DNA from: an uncultured Butyricicoccus sp.
GTDB lineage: Bacteria; Bacillota; Clostridia; Oscillospirales; Butyricicoccaceae
Direction of reading: 5' to 3'
Assembly: GCA_904420185.1 (NCBI GenBank)
Contig: CAJFUJ010000059.1
Span: 1-64,000, forward strand
DNA: 64,000 bases
Part shown: positions 43,224 through 53,220 of the stretch, in pieces
How positions within the stretch are numbered: position 1 is the first letter of the stretch
Layout: the number at the start of each line of letters is the position of its first letter
Translations under genes and position numbers: made by a program
The notes under the pieces: generated by a model
Told to the model about the DNA's origin: nothing
Databases searched by the model: none
The model's input: the letters and a program-made list of their open reading frames with translations, nothing else

Positions 43224-44258
43224 TTAGCGGCTTGCAGATGAAGCGGCGCTTGATGTGGCTGCTTGTCCGCTGGAGGAACCGCCAGTGGATGCGCTGCCGG
43301 TATAAGGCGCGGGCGGTGAATAGAGTGGGATGCGCTCTACCTCGTCAGAATTTTCCCCGGTCTGGCGGTACAGGGTAGAGCCGTCAGACGAAATAAAGTA
43401 AGTACCCATCAAAGAGTTGGTACCGACATCGTTTGTGCCGTAGATATAGACAGACAGGCAGGCCTGACCATCTACCATAACGAAGCCAGGTCCTGGCTTT
43501 AAGCTATATTCGCTCATCGACTGACCGGGAAGGCCAATTTCCGCGGGCTGCAACGACTCCATGAGCGTCTTTGCGCCCGAGAAAGAGAGCAGCTCTCCGG
43601 CCTCGAGCAGCGAGGAACTAAAGTCCTGCCCTTCGACGTTGTCGAGCGTAACCAAGCAGCTGGTCGGGGTCCAATCGATACGCACGCGCAAGCGCAATGT
43701 GGTGCTGTGTTCAGAGTCGGCGTAGGTTAGTGTTTCGGCTGCAGCGCCGGCGCTGCTATTCCCTGTTTCAGAAGAGGTAGCGGCGCTGCTGCTGGAAGTC
43801 TGCGCCGCAATAGGGGCGCCATCTGTGTCGGTAGCGACTGCTTGACGGTATAAAAGCACCGAGCCAGTTTGCGCTTGATAGTCGGCGTCGCCGTCGAGCT
43901 GAAGCTGATTGTCACTGTCGGTGAGCAGGGCGGCGTAGTCCTCGGCCGCAATGGCTGCTTGGCCCTCGTTAAATTGCTGGTAGTCATAGGAAATATAATC
44001 GGCTTGCGCAGCTTGCGCGCTGCTAGCTGCACTGCTGGATGCACCGTCGCTGGTCCCCGCACTGCTGTCTGCGCTGGGGGACAGAGTTGTCACCAGGCGG
44101 CCGCCGGTCTGCTCGGTGAGCACTTGTTCGAGCGCGGGAATGGTATCTCCTAAGAAGGTGTACGAAGTCAACGCCTCTTCCCCGGCATCTTTCTGCCCGC
44201 CGCACCCGCTGAGCAATCCGGCGAATGCCAGGCAGATCAGGAAAAATTTTGCTTTCAA
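43224..44258 (-). CDS. Ser/Ala-rich lipoprotein of unknown function
   Basis: A 344-aa predicted lipoprotein: MKAKFFLICLAFAGLLSGC is a clear lipobox signal. Three low-complexity Ser/Ala/Gly stretches (about residues 60-85, 155-175, 320-344) separate segments with mixed helix and strand, including LRLRVRIDWTPTSCLVTLDNVEG and CLSVYIYGTNDVGTNSLMGTYFIS. No family was recognised. It is convergent with the YjfB-like gene and divergent from the chemoreceptor, so it is probably a separate transcription unit. Confidence 0.8.
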   Translation of the reverse strand: MKAKFFLICLAFAGLLSGCGGQKDAGEEALTSYTFLGDTIPALEQVLTEQTGGRLVTTLSPSADSSAGTSDGASSSAASSAQAAQADYISYDYQQFNEGQAAIAAEDYAALLTDSDNQLQLDGDADYQAQTGSVLLYRQAVATDTDGAPIAAQTSSSSAATSSETGNSSAGAAAETLTYADSEHSTTLRLRVRIDWTPTSCLVTLDNVEGQDFSSSLLEAGELLSFSGAKTLMESLQPAEIGLPGQSMSEYSLKPGPGFVMVDGQACLSVYIYGTNDVGTNSLMGTYFISSDGSTLYRQTGENSDEVERIPLYSPPAPYTGSASTGGSSSGQAATSSAASSASR

Positions 44259-44400
44259 ATGGAAATCTCCTTTCCGAATTTCTTTTGATTAATGCTACAC
44301 GATTTTGCGGCAGAAATCAAGGACATGGAGCGATTCTTAACGTATAGATCACAAAAAAGCAGAATTTTTTGCTGAGAATGTAAAAAAGAAAAGGAAGCTC

Positions 44401-44427
44401 TTAACTAGCGGCGAAAACCGTCGAAAT
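44401..44427 (+). promoter_or_regulatory. Possible sigma-28 promoter of the chemoreceptor gene
   Basis: TTAA, 15-bp spacer, GTCGAAAT (six of eight bases of GCCGATAT), about 70 bp before the start. Confidence 0.4.
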
Positions 44428-44495
44428 ATCAATTGGTAACCTGTAGTGTAAAAATGGTGCCGGTTAAGGAATATGCGATAGGGAGCTGATATTCG

Positions 44496-46475
44496 GTGAA
44501 AAGTGTAAAGGGTAAGATATTGGCCAGCATGGTGGCCCTGGTAGCCATTGCGCTGGCGGTAATATGCTCAGTCAGTGTTGGGACGAATTTGAGCAACGCC
44601 AGATCGTTGATAGATGATTCGGTTGACAGCATGGCAGATATTGCTGCGGCGCGGGTTGAATATCAATTAAAAGAATATATGTCTCAAGTTTCTATGGTGG
44701 GCATGGACCCGACGCTGGCAAGTGACGCAGTTTCATTGGAAGATAAGCAGAGCAGAATCAACCAGTGGGCGCAGGAATTTGGCATGACGCGCGGCAATGT
44801 GCTGGATTTAAACGGCAATAGCCTGTTTGACGGAAACAATTACGCCGACCGCGAGTATTTCCAAAAAGCTGTGCAGGGTGAAAGCTTTGTCTCCACGCCT
44901 ACCCTCAGCCGCGTGACAGGTGAACTGTCCGTGCTGGTTGCCGGACCGCTTTATGCCAACGGCGATAATGCCCAGCCGATTATCGGCGTGGTGTACCTGG
45001 TGCCGGAAGAAACCTTCCTGAATGATATTATGACCTCCATCCATGTAACGGATAACAGCAGTGCATTTATGATGGACAAGGACGGCACAACCATCGCTGA
45101 CGTGGAAATGAGCACGGTCGGCACCCAGAACATCGAAGAGGAAGCTGCCAATAACCCCGAACTGAGCCAGCTGGCCGCCTATTCCAAGGAGATGCGCGCG
45201 GGCAACAGCGGTATCGGTGAATACACAATGGATGGGGTAGATAAAGTTTTTGCATATGCGCCGGTGGCTGACACAGACGGCTGGAGCTTGGGGATTAGTG
45301 TGCCGATGTCGGACTTTATGGGCGACGTATACAGATCGGTTGCAATTGATGTAATTTTGAGCATTGTGTTGCTGATCGTCGGCGTAGGGATTGCGCTCCG
45401 GCTATCCAATTCCATCAGCCGGCCCATCCAGCGCTGCGTGGAGCGCATTGACCTGCTGGCGCAGGGCGACTTGAGCTCGCCGGTGCCGGAGAACAACACC
45501 AAGGATGAAACCGGCCGTTTGACCGTATCTACGCAAAAAATTGTCGAAAATCTCCGCAACCTAATCGGTGATATCGGCTATCTGCTCAGCGAGATGGCTG
45601 CCGGCAATTTTGACGTTCGTTCGCGCGATTATAACTATTACATCGGCGATTACGAGAACCTCCTGCAAAATGTGCGCAAGATCAATTATGGCTTAAGCGA
45701 CACCCTGGCGCAGATTCATACCGCGTCCACCCAGGTGTCGGCGGGCGCTGAGCAGGTGTCCTCGGGGGCGCAATCGCTTGCGCAGGGCGCGACCGAGCAG
45801 GCCAGTGCAGTGGAAGAACTTTCGGCGACCATCAATGACATTATGACGGAAAGCCAGAAAACAGCCCAGCTTGCGACCGAATCCCGTGTGGCGGCCGACC
45901 GGGCGGGCGGTGAACTTGCGGCCAGCACCGAGCACATTCAGACCTTGAAGGCTTCGATGGAGAATATCTCGAGCACCTCGCAGGAGATCAGCAAGATTAT
46001 CTCCACCATTGAAAACATTGCCTTCCAGACCAATATTCTGGCACTCAATGCTGCGGTAGAGGCGGCGCGCGCCGGCGCAGCAGGCAAGGGCTTCGCGGTG
46101 GTAGCCGACGAAGTGCGCAACCTTGCTTCTAAATCTGATCAGGCAGCCAAGGCAACCAAAGATCTGATTGAAAAGTCGATGAACGCGGTCAGCGAAGGCG
46201 TTTCGATGATGAAAAAGGTCAGCGAAGCGGTTGAAAGTGTGGAAAAAGCGGCGGGTACAGCGGTATCCGGCATGGATCAAGTCGCGGAAGCGGTGGTCAA
46301 TGAAAACGGGTCGATCGCGCAGATCACCCAAGGCATTGAACAAATCTCCAGCGTCGTGCAGACCAACTCGGCGACTGCGGAAGAGTCGGCGGCAGCCAGC
46401 GAAGAGCTTTCCGGCCAGGCCGAAATGCTCCGCTCCTTGCTTGCAAACTTTAAGCTGCGTAAAGCGGATCAATAA
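44496..46475 (+). CDS. Methyl-accepting chemotaxis protein (dCache)
   Basis: A 659-aa receptor. It has an N-terminal membrane helix (about residues 7-30), a large periplasmic-type dCache domain (about 35-275; [14 protein letters not shown] and [16 protein letters not shown]), a second helix (about 285-305), a HAMP domain (about 305-360) and the signalling hairpin with tip [35 protein letters not shown]. dCache receptors usually bind amino acids or other small organic ligands. Start is GTG 44496. Placement beside flagellar genes fits chemotaxis. Confidence 0.95.
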   Translation: MKSVKGKILASMVALVAIALAVICSVSVGTNLSNARSLIDDSVDSMADIAAARVEYQLKEYMSQVSMVGMDPTLASDAVSLEDKQSRINQWAQEFGMTRGNVLDLNGNSLFDGNNYADREYFQKAVQGESFVSTPTLSRVTGELSVLVAGPLYANGDNAQPIIGVVYLVPEETFLNDIMTSIHVTDNSSAFMMDKDGTTIADVEMSTVGTQNIEEEAANNPELSQLAAYSKEMRAGNSGIGEYTMDGVDKVFAYAPVADTDGWSLGISVPMSDFMGDVYRSVAIDVILSIVLLIVGVGIALRLSNSISRPIQRCVERIDLLAQGDLSSPVPENNTKDETGRLTVSTQKIVENLRNLIGDIGYLLSEMAAGNFDVRSRDYNYYIGDYENLLQNVRKINYGLSDTLAQIHTASTQVSAGAEQVSSGAQSLAQGATEQASAVEELSATINDIMTESQKTAQLATESRVAADRAGGELAASTEHIQTLKASMENISSTSQEISKIISTIENIAFQTNILALNAAVEAARAGAAGKGFAVVADEVRNLASKSDQAAKATKDLIEKSMNAVSEGVSMMKKVSEAVESVEKAAGTAVSGMDQVAEAVVNENGSIAQITQGIEQISSVVQTNSATAEESAAASEELSGQAEMLRSLLANFKLRKADQ

Positions 46476-46483
46476 AAATGAAC

Positions 46484-46535
46484 AGGGCGTCTTGTGGGAT
46501 TTTTTAAAAATTCTTAGCAAGGCGCCCTTGCTTTT
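46484..46535 (+). terminator. Terminator of the chemoreceptor gene
   Basis: AGGGCGTCTTG pairs with CAAGGCGCCCT; the loop is long and the T tract short. Confidence 0.6.
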
Positions 46536-46653
46536 GGAGCCAGTGTGTCACATTGCAAAAAGAATTTTTCAAAAGGCTCTTATCTCCTGCTCAATTGTGC
46601 CGATGTCATTTAAAGTATCAGTATATGATGGATACATGAAAGGAGAGGTTGGG

Positions 46654-48948
46654 ATGAAAAAACCGTGGAAAAATATCCTGACGGTCCTATTGGCAGTTAT
46701 GCTGCTCTACCCGCAGGGCGCTTTTGCAAGCGTTACGGAGGGAAACGAAAGCGCATCCAGCAGTCAAGAGGACGATCCGGGCCAAGGCAGCCCGTCCAGC
46801 CCCAGCGGTACGGCTACGGTTGACTTCCAATCTGAATCTTATGTAAATATTCCGGCTGGCGGCAGTATTCTCGCGGGCGAATCAGAAAATTATACAATCA
46901 GTATGTCCAACACTGCCTACCGCCTGTCCAAGATTCAAATCAATGTGAAGCCTACTACTGAACAGGGCGGCAGTGCTACACTTGAAACACAAACCTTGTC
47001 GGCTGACAAGTTAAGCGTAAGTTTCGAGGACGGACTAAGCGCGTCTGTGAGCACGTGGCCGACCGATGACGGCGATTGCACGCTGACATTGAATGCAGCA
47101 GGCTTGAATAAAAATGTGGATGTAACCGTTGCCTTTAAAACCGAACCGAGAACGGCCTACCGTGCATCCATTCCAGATGTGTCCCACGCGGTAACCACCG
47201 CTACAAACTCGAGCGGGAATTATTATGACGGCGATACTGTCACGTTGACCATTGACCCGGAGGATGGCTATGCGTTGAGCGAACTGGTGCTCAATTACGG
47301 CAGCCAGAGCCAGCGGGTGACCGGTAGCACAACCTGGCAGGATTGGACGGTGTCCTGGAGTTCGAGCGGTGAAACCAAGATTACCGGAACCATCCACGAC
47401 AATTTGGAGGTGCGCGCCACAGTCGAGGAACTTCCAGACACCTATTCCGTGTGGTTCGATTTGGATACCGGGTTGGAATTGGAGCGCCCGGGCAGTTCTT
47501 CGATCACAGTGGAAGAAGGAGATAGCCTGTATGTGCGGGTGTCCATCCGGGACGGCTACACCATCGGTGATCTGACCGTCCAATATGGCCGCAGCTACGC
47601 CAGCTGGGCCAGCGGGCAAACCTATCTCGTCATGGGCAACGACCGCGTGCGGGTCACCGAAGAGGAGGACGAGGTTTCCTTTACCTTGCCCGCCATCTAT
47701 GATGACACCGAGCTGCGTTTTACAGCAGGCTATGACGAAGACCATATTCCGATTGAAATCGACGAGGGTTCTCGAATCAATATCGATACCGATTGCGATG
47801 ACACGGTCGAGCGCGGTACCGATGCAGTTTTCTATATCAGCACAACGTCTGACCGGTATTCGGTCCGGCGGATTACCCTACAAATTGGCGACGAAGAGGC
47901 AACCGCAGAGCCCGATGACGGAGAGATTCGGGTCGGCCGCCGCAATTACCAGATCGAAGATCTGGGTGGTGGCGAATATGCCTTATATGTGGATAATATC
48001 ACCGAGCCGGTCACAGTGTCCGCAACCTCAACTTCGGTGAGCACTGTATCCCGGCCAACGCTGACCATCCGTTCATCCAGCCACCTGGACATCACAAAGA
48101 GCGTTTCGTCCAACCGGATCGACGCGGGTGACGATGTCAATTTCTATTTTGAGCCGGATGACAACTACCAGATTGACGAAATTACCGTGCGCATCGGCAG
48201 TAGCAGCCGGACCGAGGACGCAAGCAGCACTTCCATCCGTGTGGGCGGGCAAACCTATTCCATGCGGCGCAGTTCCAGCGGTACGGTCACGCTCTACCTG
48301 ACCAATATTGAGCAAAACGTAACCGTTTCAGCGACTACATACTATTCCCGTGACACAGTAGACAGTACGGGCGAGATGTGGTTGAACACCTCGGCACGCA
48401 ATGCTTTTATGAGCGGGTATCCGGACGACACCTTCCGGCCGGGCAGCTACATGACACGGGCGGAAGCGGTCGTGATGTTGCACAATCTGGCAGGTGGTAG
48501 TGTAGGCAATGTGCCGGCGAATAGCGCATATTGGGATGTGCCAAGCAACGCTTGGTACGCGCGTGCAGTGAATGAATTTGAAGCATCGGGGATTTTGGAC
48601 GCGGGAACCTATTTCTACCCCAATCAGTACATAACACGTGGCGATTTTGTAGAGATCCTGTACCGGCTGTCGGGTTCGCCCAGTGTGCCAAGTTATGGGG
48701 CGCAATTTAACGATATCAATGGTACGCCCAACCGGGATGCGATCCGCTATGCGGCATCGCGCGGCTGGGTCAGCGGATATCCAGATGGCACCTTCCGGCC
48801 GTACAGCAACATCATGCGCAGTGAGGCAGCGACGCTGATGACCCATGTTCTAGGGAGAACAACGGGCGGCAGCACGATCTATTATACCGACGTACCAGCC
48901 ACACATTGGGCTTACCGGTATATCCAACTGGCCTCCTCTTACGTATGA
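46654..48948 (+). CDS. S-layer-homology protein with Ig-like repeats
   Basis: A 764-aa surface protein starting MKKPWKNILTVLLAVM with a signal peptide ending near AFAS. A Ser-rich linker is followed by several related beta modules of about 80-90 residues (about 60-570), each with a DG-Y/N-Y-x-I/L-x-D/E-hydrophobic pattern (EDGYALSELVLNYG, RDGYTIGDLTVQYG, PDDNYQIDEITVRIG). Three C-terminal SLH repeats (about 580-764: MSGYPDDTFRPGS, LDAGTYFYPNQ, VSGYPDGTFRPYS) anchor it to wall polymer. It may bind surfaces or neighbours. AAAGGAGAG precedes ATG 46654; longer upstream frame overlaps the chemoreceptor. Confidence 0.85.
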   Translation: MKKPWKNILTVLLAVMLLYPQGAFASVTEGNESASSSQEDDPGQGSPSSPSGTATVDFQSESYVNIPAGGSILAGESENYTISMSNTAYRLSKIQINVKPTTEQGGSATLETQTLSADKLSVSFEDGLSASVSTWPTDDGDCTLTLNAAGLNKNVDVTVAFKTEPRTAYRASIPDVSHAVTTATNSSGNYYDGDTVTLTIDPEDGYALSELVLNYGSQSQRVTGSTTWQDWTVSWSSSGETKITGTIHDNLEVRATVEELPDTYSVWFDLDTGLELERPGSSSITVEEGDSLYVRVSIRDGYTIGDLTVQYGRSYASWASGQTYLVMGNDRVRVTEEEDEVSFTLPAIYDDTELRFTAGYDEDHIPIEIDEGSRINIDTDCDDTVERGTDAVFYISTTSDRYSVRRITLQIGDEEATAEPDDGEIRVGRRNYQIEDLGGGEYALYVDNITEPVTVSATSTSVSTVSRPTLTIRSSSHLDITKSVSSNRIDAGDDVNFYFEPDDNYQIDEITVRIGSSSRTEDASSTSIRVGGQTYSMRRSSSGTVTLYLTNIEQNVTVSATTYYSRDTVDSTGEMWLNTSARNAFMSGYPDDTFRPGSYMTRAEAVVMLHNLAGGSVGNVPANSAYWDVPSNAWYARAVNEFEASGILDAGTYFYPNQYITRGDFVEILYRLSGSPSVPSYGAQFNDINGTPNRDAIRYAASRGWVSGYPDGTFRPYSNIMRSEAATLMTHVLGRTTGGSTIYYTDVPATHWAYRYIQLASSYV

Positions 48949-48973
48949 TCGGATCTGAAACTGATTTTTTGAT

Positions 48974-49025
48974 GCACCGATTCCATTTGCACGCAAAAAG
49001 AGATGGAATCGGTGCCAATTTTTTT
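48974..49025 (+). terminator. Terminator of the SLH gene
   Basis: GCACCGATTCCAT pairs with ATGGAATCGGTGC, followed by a T-rich run. The rest of 49026-49331 holds only promoter sequence, plus a TTGATTTAATCAA palindrome at 49204-49216. Confidence 0.85.
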
Positions 49026-49254
49026 GGGAAATACCCGCAAGTATTTGTCGGAAAATTACCGCCTTATCGTGATGAATATGTACAAAAAATAAAAGATTGA
49101 TCGTAAAGAAATAGTAAAGCAAATGAGAAAAAAGGCCTTTTTGGGACGGTTTGTGTTGAAAGTGAATGCAAATAAGTGAATCCCAGCCTTTGAAAAGCAG
49201 AAATTGATTTAATCAAAATGCTGACGGGGGATAGAAGCCAACCGTCGAAAAAGA

Positions 49255-49299
49255 TTGAATTATAGCAAGTTTGGTAGTAATATATATATATATATATAT
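49255..49299 (+). promoter_or_regulatory. Flagellar-operon promoter containing a (TA)10 tract
   Basis: TTGAAT (49255-49260), 17-bp spacer, TAATAT (49278-49283) forms a plausible sigma-A promoter. An uninterrupted (AT)10 tract runs from 49280 to 49299, so it includes the -10 and the transcription start. A second reading uses TTGGTA (49271-49276) as -35, placing the tract in the spacer and -10. FlgB starts 32 bp further on. Confidence 0.55.
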
Positions 49300-49331
49300 G
49301 GTAAGTAGGATAGGTGAAGGGGAGCGTTTCT

Positions 49332-49715
49332 ATGGAATCCATAACAAATAATGCGTTGCGTATGATGGAACGGTCCATGGACTTTTTGTGGACCAAACAG
49401 ACGGCGATTCTGGACAACCTCGCGAATGTGGAAACGCCAAACTACAAGGCTAAATATGTAACATTTGAAGAGGCTTTTCGTCAGCAGCTGCGCGCCGCAG
49501 CAGATGCTGACTATGGACAAATGCGGCAGGTGCTGGACGATGCCCAAGCGACGGTCCATGTGGCGCAGGACGAAACCGCCCGCATGGACGGTAACGGCGT
49601 GGATGCGACCGAGCAGGCCATCGAGCTGGCACGCACCGCGCTTCAGCAACAGCATGTCTATAACGCAATTTCAAACGATTTGACACTGCTGCGTACAGCG
49701 ATCCGTGGACAGTAA
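49332..49715 (+). CDS. flgB: Flagellar basal-body rod protein FlgB
   Basis: A 127-aa proximal rod subunit. The N-terminal motif AILDNLANVETPNYKAKYVTFEEAF and the C-terminal helix ELARTALQQQHVYNAISNDLTLLRTAIRG are typical. ATG 49332 is 8 nt after AGGGGAG; the longer GTG start at 49314 lacks a site. It is the first gene of an operon of at least eighteen genes running to the window edge. Confidence 0.95.
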   Translation: MESITNNALRMMERSMDFLWTKQTAILDNLANVETPNYKAKYVTFEEAFRQQLRAAADADYGQMRQVLDDAQATVHVAQDETARMDGNGVDATEQAIELARTALQQQHVYNAISNDLTLLRTAIRGQ

Positions 49716-49727
49716 GGAGGACCTACA

Positions 49728-50195
49728 ATGGCGTTTTTGAGCTCTATGAATATCACAGGTTCTGGCATGACCGCCCAGCAGCTCCGGCTGGATGTCATCT
49801 CGGAAAATGTATCCAACATCAACACCACTCGTGTGGAAGGCGGCAACGGCCCCTACCAGCGCAAGATGGTGGTCATGGAGGCTGAGAGCGGACGGGACTC
49901 CTTCCGCGAGATTTTGGCCCGCGCGGCCGGAGAGGTTCCAGCGGCAGCCGGCGACCTGTCCGAAGAGGGTGGCGTGCGTGTGACCCAAATTGTTGAGGAT
50001 ACCAGCCCGTTTAAATTGCGATATGACCCCAGCCATCCAGACGCAAACGCAGAAGGATATGTGGAGTTGCCCAATGTTGACCTTGTCAAGGAGATCACGG
50101 ATGCCATGGCGGCTACCCAAGCCTTTTCGGCGAATGTCACCGCGTTCAATACCCTGAAAACAGTGGCGACACGCGCGCTGGATATCGGCAAGTAA
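49728..50195 (+). CDS. flgC: Flagellar basal-body rod protein FlgC
   Basis: A 155-aa rod subunit with FLSSMNITGSGMTAQQLRLDVISENVSNINT at the N-terminus, YVELPNVDLVKEITDAM in the C-terminal part and the closing helix AFNTLKTVATRALDIGK. AAGGAGG lies before the ATG and the gene follows flgB by 12 bp. Rod protein exported by the flagellar type III apparatus. Confidence 0.95.
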   Translation: MAFLSSMNITGSGMTAQQLRLDVISENVSNINTTRVEGGNGPYQRKMVVMEAESGRDSFREILARAAGEVPAAAGDLSEEGGVRVTQIVEDTSPFKLRYDPSHPDANAEGYVELPNVDLVKEITDAMAATQAFSANVTAFNTLKTVATRALDIGK

Positions 50196-50228
50196 TCAAG
50201 GAATATTGAAAGAAACGAGGGAAACAAT

Positions 50229-50540
50229 ATGCCAAGCATTGGATCGATTCAGCCGCTGTGGGACGTCATCCCTACGCTTTCCAACCAAACGCAGGCAGCG
50301 AGCGGTAGTACAAATGGTGTCCCGGTGTTTGCCGATGTATTTCAGTCGGCCATTGACAATGTCCGGCAAACAGATGCCGACAAAAACGAGGCCGAATACT
50401 TAATGGCCACTGGACAACTGGACAATCCAGCGACTCTCACCATCGCCAGCACCAAGGCACAGCTGTCCGTAGAGCTGCTGGTGCAGCTGCGCAACCGGGC
50501 GCTGGACGCTTACAGTGAAGTATCGCGTATGAGTATTTAA
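50229..50540 (+). CDS. fliE: Hook-basal body complex protein FliE
   Basis: A 103-aa protein joining the MS ring to the rod. The conserved C-terminal half reads NEAEYLMATGQLDNPATLTIASTKAQLSVELLVQLRNRALDAYSEVSRMSI. The N-terminal part is variable, as usual. The operon position between flgC and fliF confirms it. Confidence 0.95.
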   Translation: MPSIGSIQPLWDVIPTLSNQTQAASGSTNGVPVFADVFQSAIDNVRQTDADKNEAEYLMATGQLDNPATLTIASTKAQLSVELLVQLRNRALDAYSEVSRMSI

Positions 50541-50597
50541 GGCCTCCTAGCGGCTACGCGGGGAGACGAATGGAAGAAGGATAGGGCGGAATTAATC

Positions 50598-52217
50598 GTG
50601 AAAGAAAAGCTGCAAGGCGGTTTGAAAAAAGTTAAGGAAGTGTATGTAGGCGAAAACCGCAGCCGGAATATCAAGATTACAGCCGGCGGCGTGATCCTAC
50701 TTGTTGCCGCGGTGATTGTGGCGCTGGTGCTTTGGAACAGCCGGCCATATGTCACCCTGTTTACCGGCCTGTCGACAGAGGAAGCATCTTCGGTCGTAAG
50801 CTTGCTCGAGGAATACGGCGCAACCGACTACCGGATAGAAGGGGATACCATCCTGGTCCCAGAGTCGGAGGAGCCAAACCTGAAGGCGCAGCTTTTGCTG
50901 GACGGATACCCCAGGTCGGGTTTTAACTATGATACATACTTCAACAACATCGGGACGCTGGCGAGTGAATCCGATCGTGCAACTGTGCGCAATTATGAGT
51001 TGCAAGACCGCATGGCTGCAGTTATCCGATGCTTTGACGGTGTGAGCGACGCGGTGGTCACAATCTCTGCGGGTTCGGACCAGCGCTATGTGCTCGACAG
51101 CGAGAACATCGTGCCAGCGAGCGCGTCGGTTATGGTTACCATGCAAAACGGCGAGGCACTGCCCGAAGAGTATGTGGATGCGATTGGCAATCTGGTTGCA
51201 CGCAGTGTGGAAGGGCTGGAGTTTGACAGCATTTCAATCACCGATTCGCTTGGCAACACCTATACGCCGAGCGGCGGTGGCTCGACCTCTTCCGCTTCGG
51301 CCTCAGATCTCAAGCTGCGGCTGGAGAACCAGGTAAATAATCGGGTGCGCAATGAGGTTCTGCAAGCGTTATCCCCAGTATATGGGTCGGAAAATGTGCG
51401 GGTGAGTGTCAACAGCACCGTAGACGTTAGCCATAGCGTAACCGAGACAACCACCTATGAAACGCCTGAGGGCGCGCCGGCCGGCGAGGGAATCATTGGA
51501 CACCGGGAGTATGACCAATCCCTGGTTCGTGATAACGGCAATACGGCGGGCGGTGTGGTTGGCACCGAAACTAACTCAGATATCCAAACCTATATGGATT
51601 CACAAGGTGCAGTAAACGGCAATGAAACCGCGATCACAAACTCTGGTTCTGTGGATTATGATGTCAATCAGACGGTCAACCAGACCGAACAAAACTCGGG
51701 TGTGGTGACCGATGTGATGATCGCGGTGACCATCAATCAGACAACTGCAGGAGATGTAGGCACCGCGCAGCTGGTCAGCCATGTGGCGCGTGCGGCTGGT
51801 ATTCCGGAAGCCGAGCAGGCCCAGCGCATCAACATCCTGGTCGCGCCGTTCTACAACCCGACCGACACCAATGTTGACACCGGCGGATGGCTGTCCAATG
51901 TCAACCTGCCGCCTTGGGTGCTGTATGTCTTGGCCGGTGTGGGCGGACTGCTGCTGCTGATGATCGTGCTGCTGATTATTTCGGCTCGCCGGCGCAAAAA
52001 GCAGCAGGAGGCCGAAGCGGCGCTCGCTGCGCAACAAACGGTCGTTCTGGAAAACCCGCTGGGTCCGGCCCCTGAGCCTGTAGAAAATATCTTGGATATC
52101 AAGAATGAAAAGAATATGGAGCTTAAGCGGGATATCCGCAAGTTCACCGAAGAAAATCCGGAAATTGCGGCGCAGATGATCCGCGCCTGGATGAAGGGAG
52201 AGAATGCACATGGCTGA
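50598..52217 (+). CDS. fliF: Flagellar MS-ring protein FliF
   Basis: A 539-aa membrane ring protein with one helix near residues 30-48, the YscJ/FliF ring domain (about 55-225; TGLSTEEASSVVSLLEEYG), a second ring-building region, a low-complexity Asn/Thr-rich loop (about 290-380), a second helix (about 435-460) and a C-terminal FliG-binding tail (MELKRDIRKFTEENPEIAAQMIRAWM). GTG start at 50598 with a weak site. It overlaps fliG by 8 bp. Confidence 0.96.
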   Translation: MKEKLQGGLKKVKEVYVGENRSRNIKITAGGVILLVAAVIVALVLWNSRPYVTLFTGLSTEEASSVVSLLEEYGATDYRIEGDTILVPESEEPNLKAQLLLDGYPRSGFNYDTYFNNIGTLASESDRATVRNYELQDRMAAVIRCFDGVSDAVVTISAGSDQRYVLDSENIVPASASVMVTMQNGEALPEEYVDAIGNLVARSVEGLEFDSISITDSLGNTYTPSGGGSTSSASASDLKLRLENQVNNRVRNEVLQALSPVYGSENVRVSVNSTVDVSHSVTETTTYETPEGAPAGEGIIGHREYDQSLVRDNGNTAGGVVGTETNSDIQTYMDSQGAVNGNETAITNSGSVDYDVNQTVNQTEQNSGVVTDVMIAVTINQTTAGDVGTAQLVSHVARAAGIPEAEQAQRINILVAPFYNPTDTNVDTGGWLSNVNLPPWVLYVLAGVGGLLLLMIVLLIISARRRKKQQEAEAALAAQQTVVLENPLGPAPEPVENILDIKNEKNMELKRDIRKFTEENPEIAAQMIRAWMKGENAHG

Positions 52218-53220
52218 GCAACAGGAATTGACAACCATCCAAAAGGCCGCCACTGTCATTGTCGCCCTGGGTACGGACAAGGCGTCCCGCATCTATCAAT
52301 ATATGAACCCGGATGAGCTTGAGCAGCTGACCATTGAGGTCGCAAAGCTTGGCTATGTCACGCCAGAGCAAACCGAAGCGGTACTCGAGGATTTCTATCA
52401 GATGTGTCTGGCCAACAAGGCCATCACCGAAGGTGGACTGGAGTACGCCCGCTCGGTGCTGCAAAAGGCATTTGGCAACCAGGAGGCCGAGCAGCTGCTC
52501 AACAAGGTGACCAAGGCGCTGAGCAACCGCTCGTTTGCCTTCCTCAATAAAACCGACCCCAAGACGTTGTTATCCACCTTGCAGCATGAGCGCGCACAGA
52601 CCATTGCGTTGGTGCTGTCCTACGTGGACCCGGACAAGGCGGCCGCAGTTTTGGAAGAGCTGCCGCCCAACAAGAAATTGCGCGTAGTCGAGGATATCGC
52701 ACGGATGGACAGCGCCTCCCCACAGGCGGTCAAGATGATCGAAGAGGAGATGCAAAAGAAGTTCTCCAATTTGGTGGTGGCCGAAAATGTGCAGATTGGC
52801 GGTCTGGATCATATCGCGGCCATTATGAACAACCTGGAGCGCTCCAGCGAAAAGGAGATCTTCGACGGCCTGGAAACCCGGGGCGGCAACCTGGCCGAAG
52901 AGATCCGCAAGCGTATGTTCGTATTCGAGGATATCGTCAATATGGACGACCGCTCGGTGCAGCGTTTCATCCGCGATTGCGACATGCGGGATATTGTTCT
53001 GGCACTCAAGGGCGCCAACCGCGATGTGGCCAACAAGCTGTTCTCCAACATGTCCACCCGTATGCGGCAGAATATCGAGGAAGATCTCGAGATTACCACC
53101 AATGTGCGCATCCGCGATGTCGAAGAGGCGCAGCAGCGTATCGTAGGCATTATTCGAGACCTCGAAGAGCGAAACGAGGTTCTGATTTTGAAGGGCGGAA
53201 AGGACGAGATCATTGTCTAG
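52210..53220 (+). CDS. fliG: Flagellar motor switch protein FliG
   Basis: A 336-aa switch protein with N-terminal FliF-binding, middle and C-terminal torque domains. Recognisable parts are TTIQKAATVIVALGTDKASRIYQYM, the hinge-region segment HIAAIMNNLERSSEKEIFDGLE, and FVFEDIVNMDDRSVQRFIRDCDMRDIVLALKGA, which carries the charged torque helix. ATG 52210 is chosen over ATG 52204 for spacing to AAGGGAG. Overlaps on both sides indicate tight translational coupling. Confidence 0.96.
   Translation: MAEQQELTTIQKAATVIVALGTDKASRIYQYMNPDELEQLTIEVAKLGYVTPEQTEAVLEDFYQMCLANKAITEGGLEYARSVLQKAFGNQEAEQLLNKVTKALSNRSFAFLNKTDPKTLLSTLQHERAQTIALVLSYVDPDKAAAVLEELPPNKKLRVVEDIARMDSASPQAVKMIEEEMQKKFSNLVVAENVQIGGLDHIAAIMNNLERSSEKEIFDGLETRGGNLAEEIRKRMFVFEDIVNMDDRSVQRFIRDCDMRDIVLALKGANRDVANKLFSNMSTRMRQNIEEDLEITTNVRIRDVEEAQQRIVGIIRDLEERNEVLILKGGKDEIIV

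Noticed and set aside
49204..49216. TTGATTTAATCAA as an FNR box before the flagellar operon
   Set aside because: The half-sites are three bases apart, not four as in FNR sites, and the surrounding sequence is AT-rich, so chance symmetry is likely.
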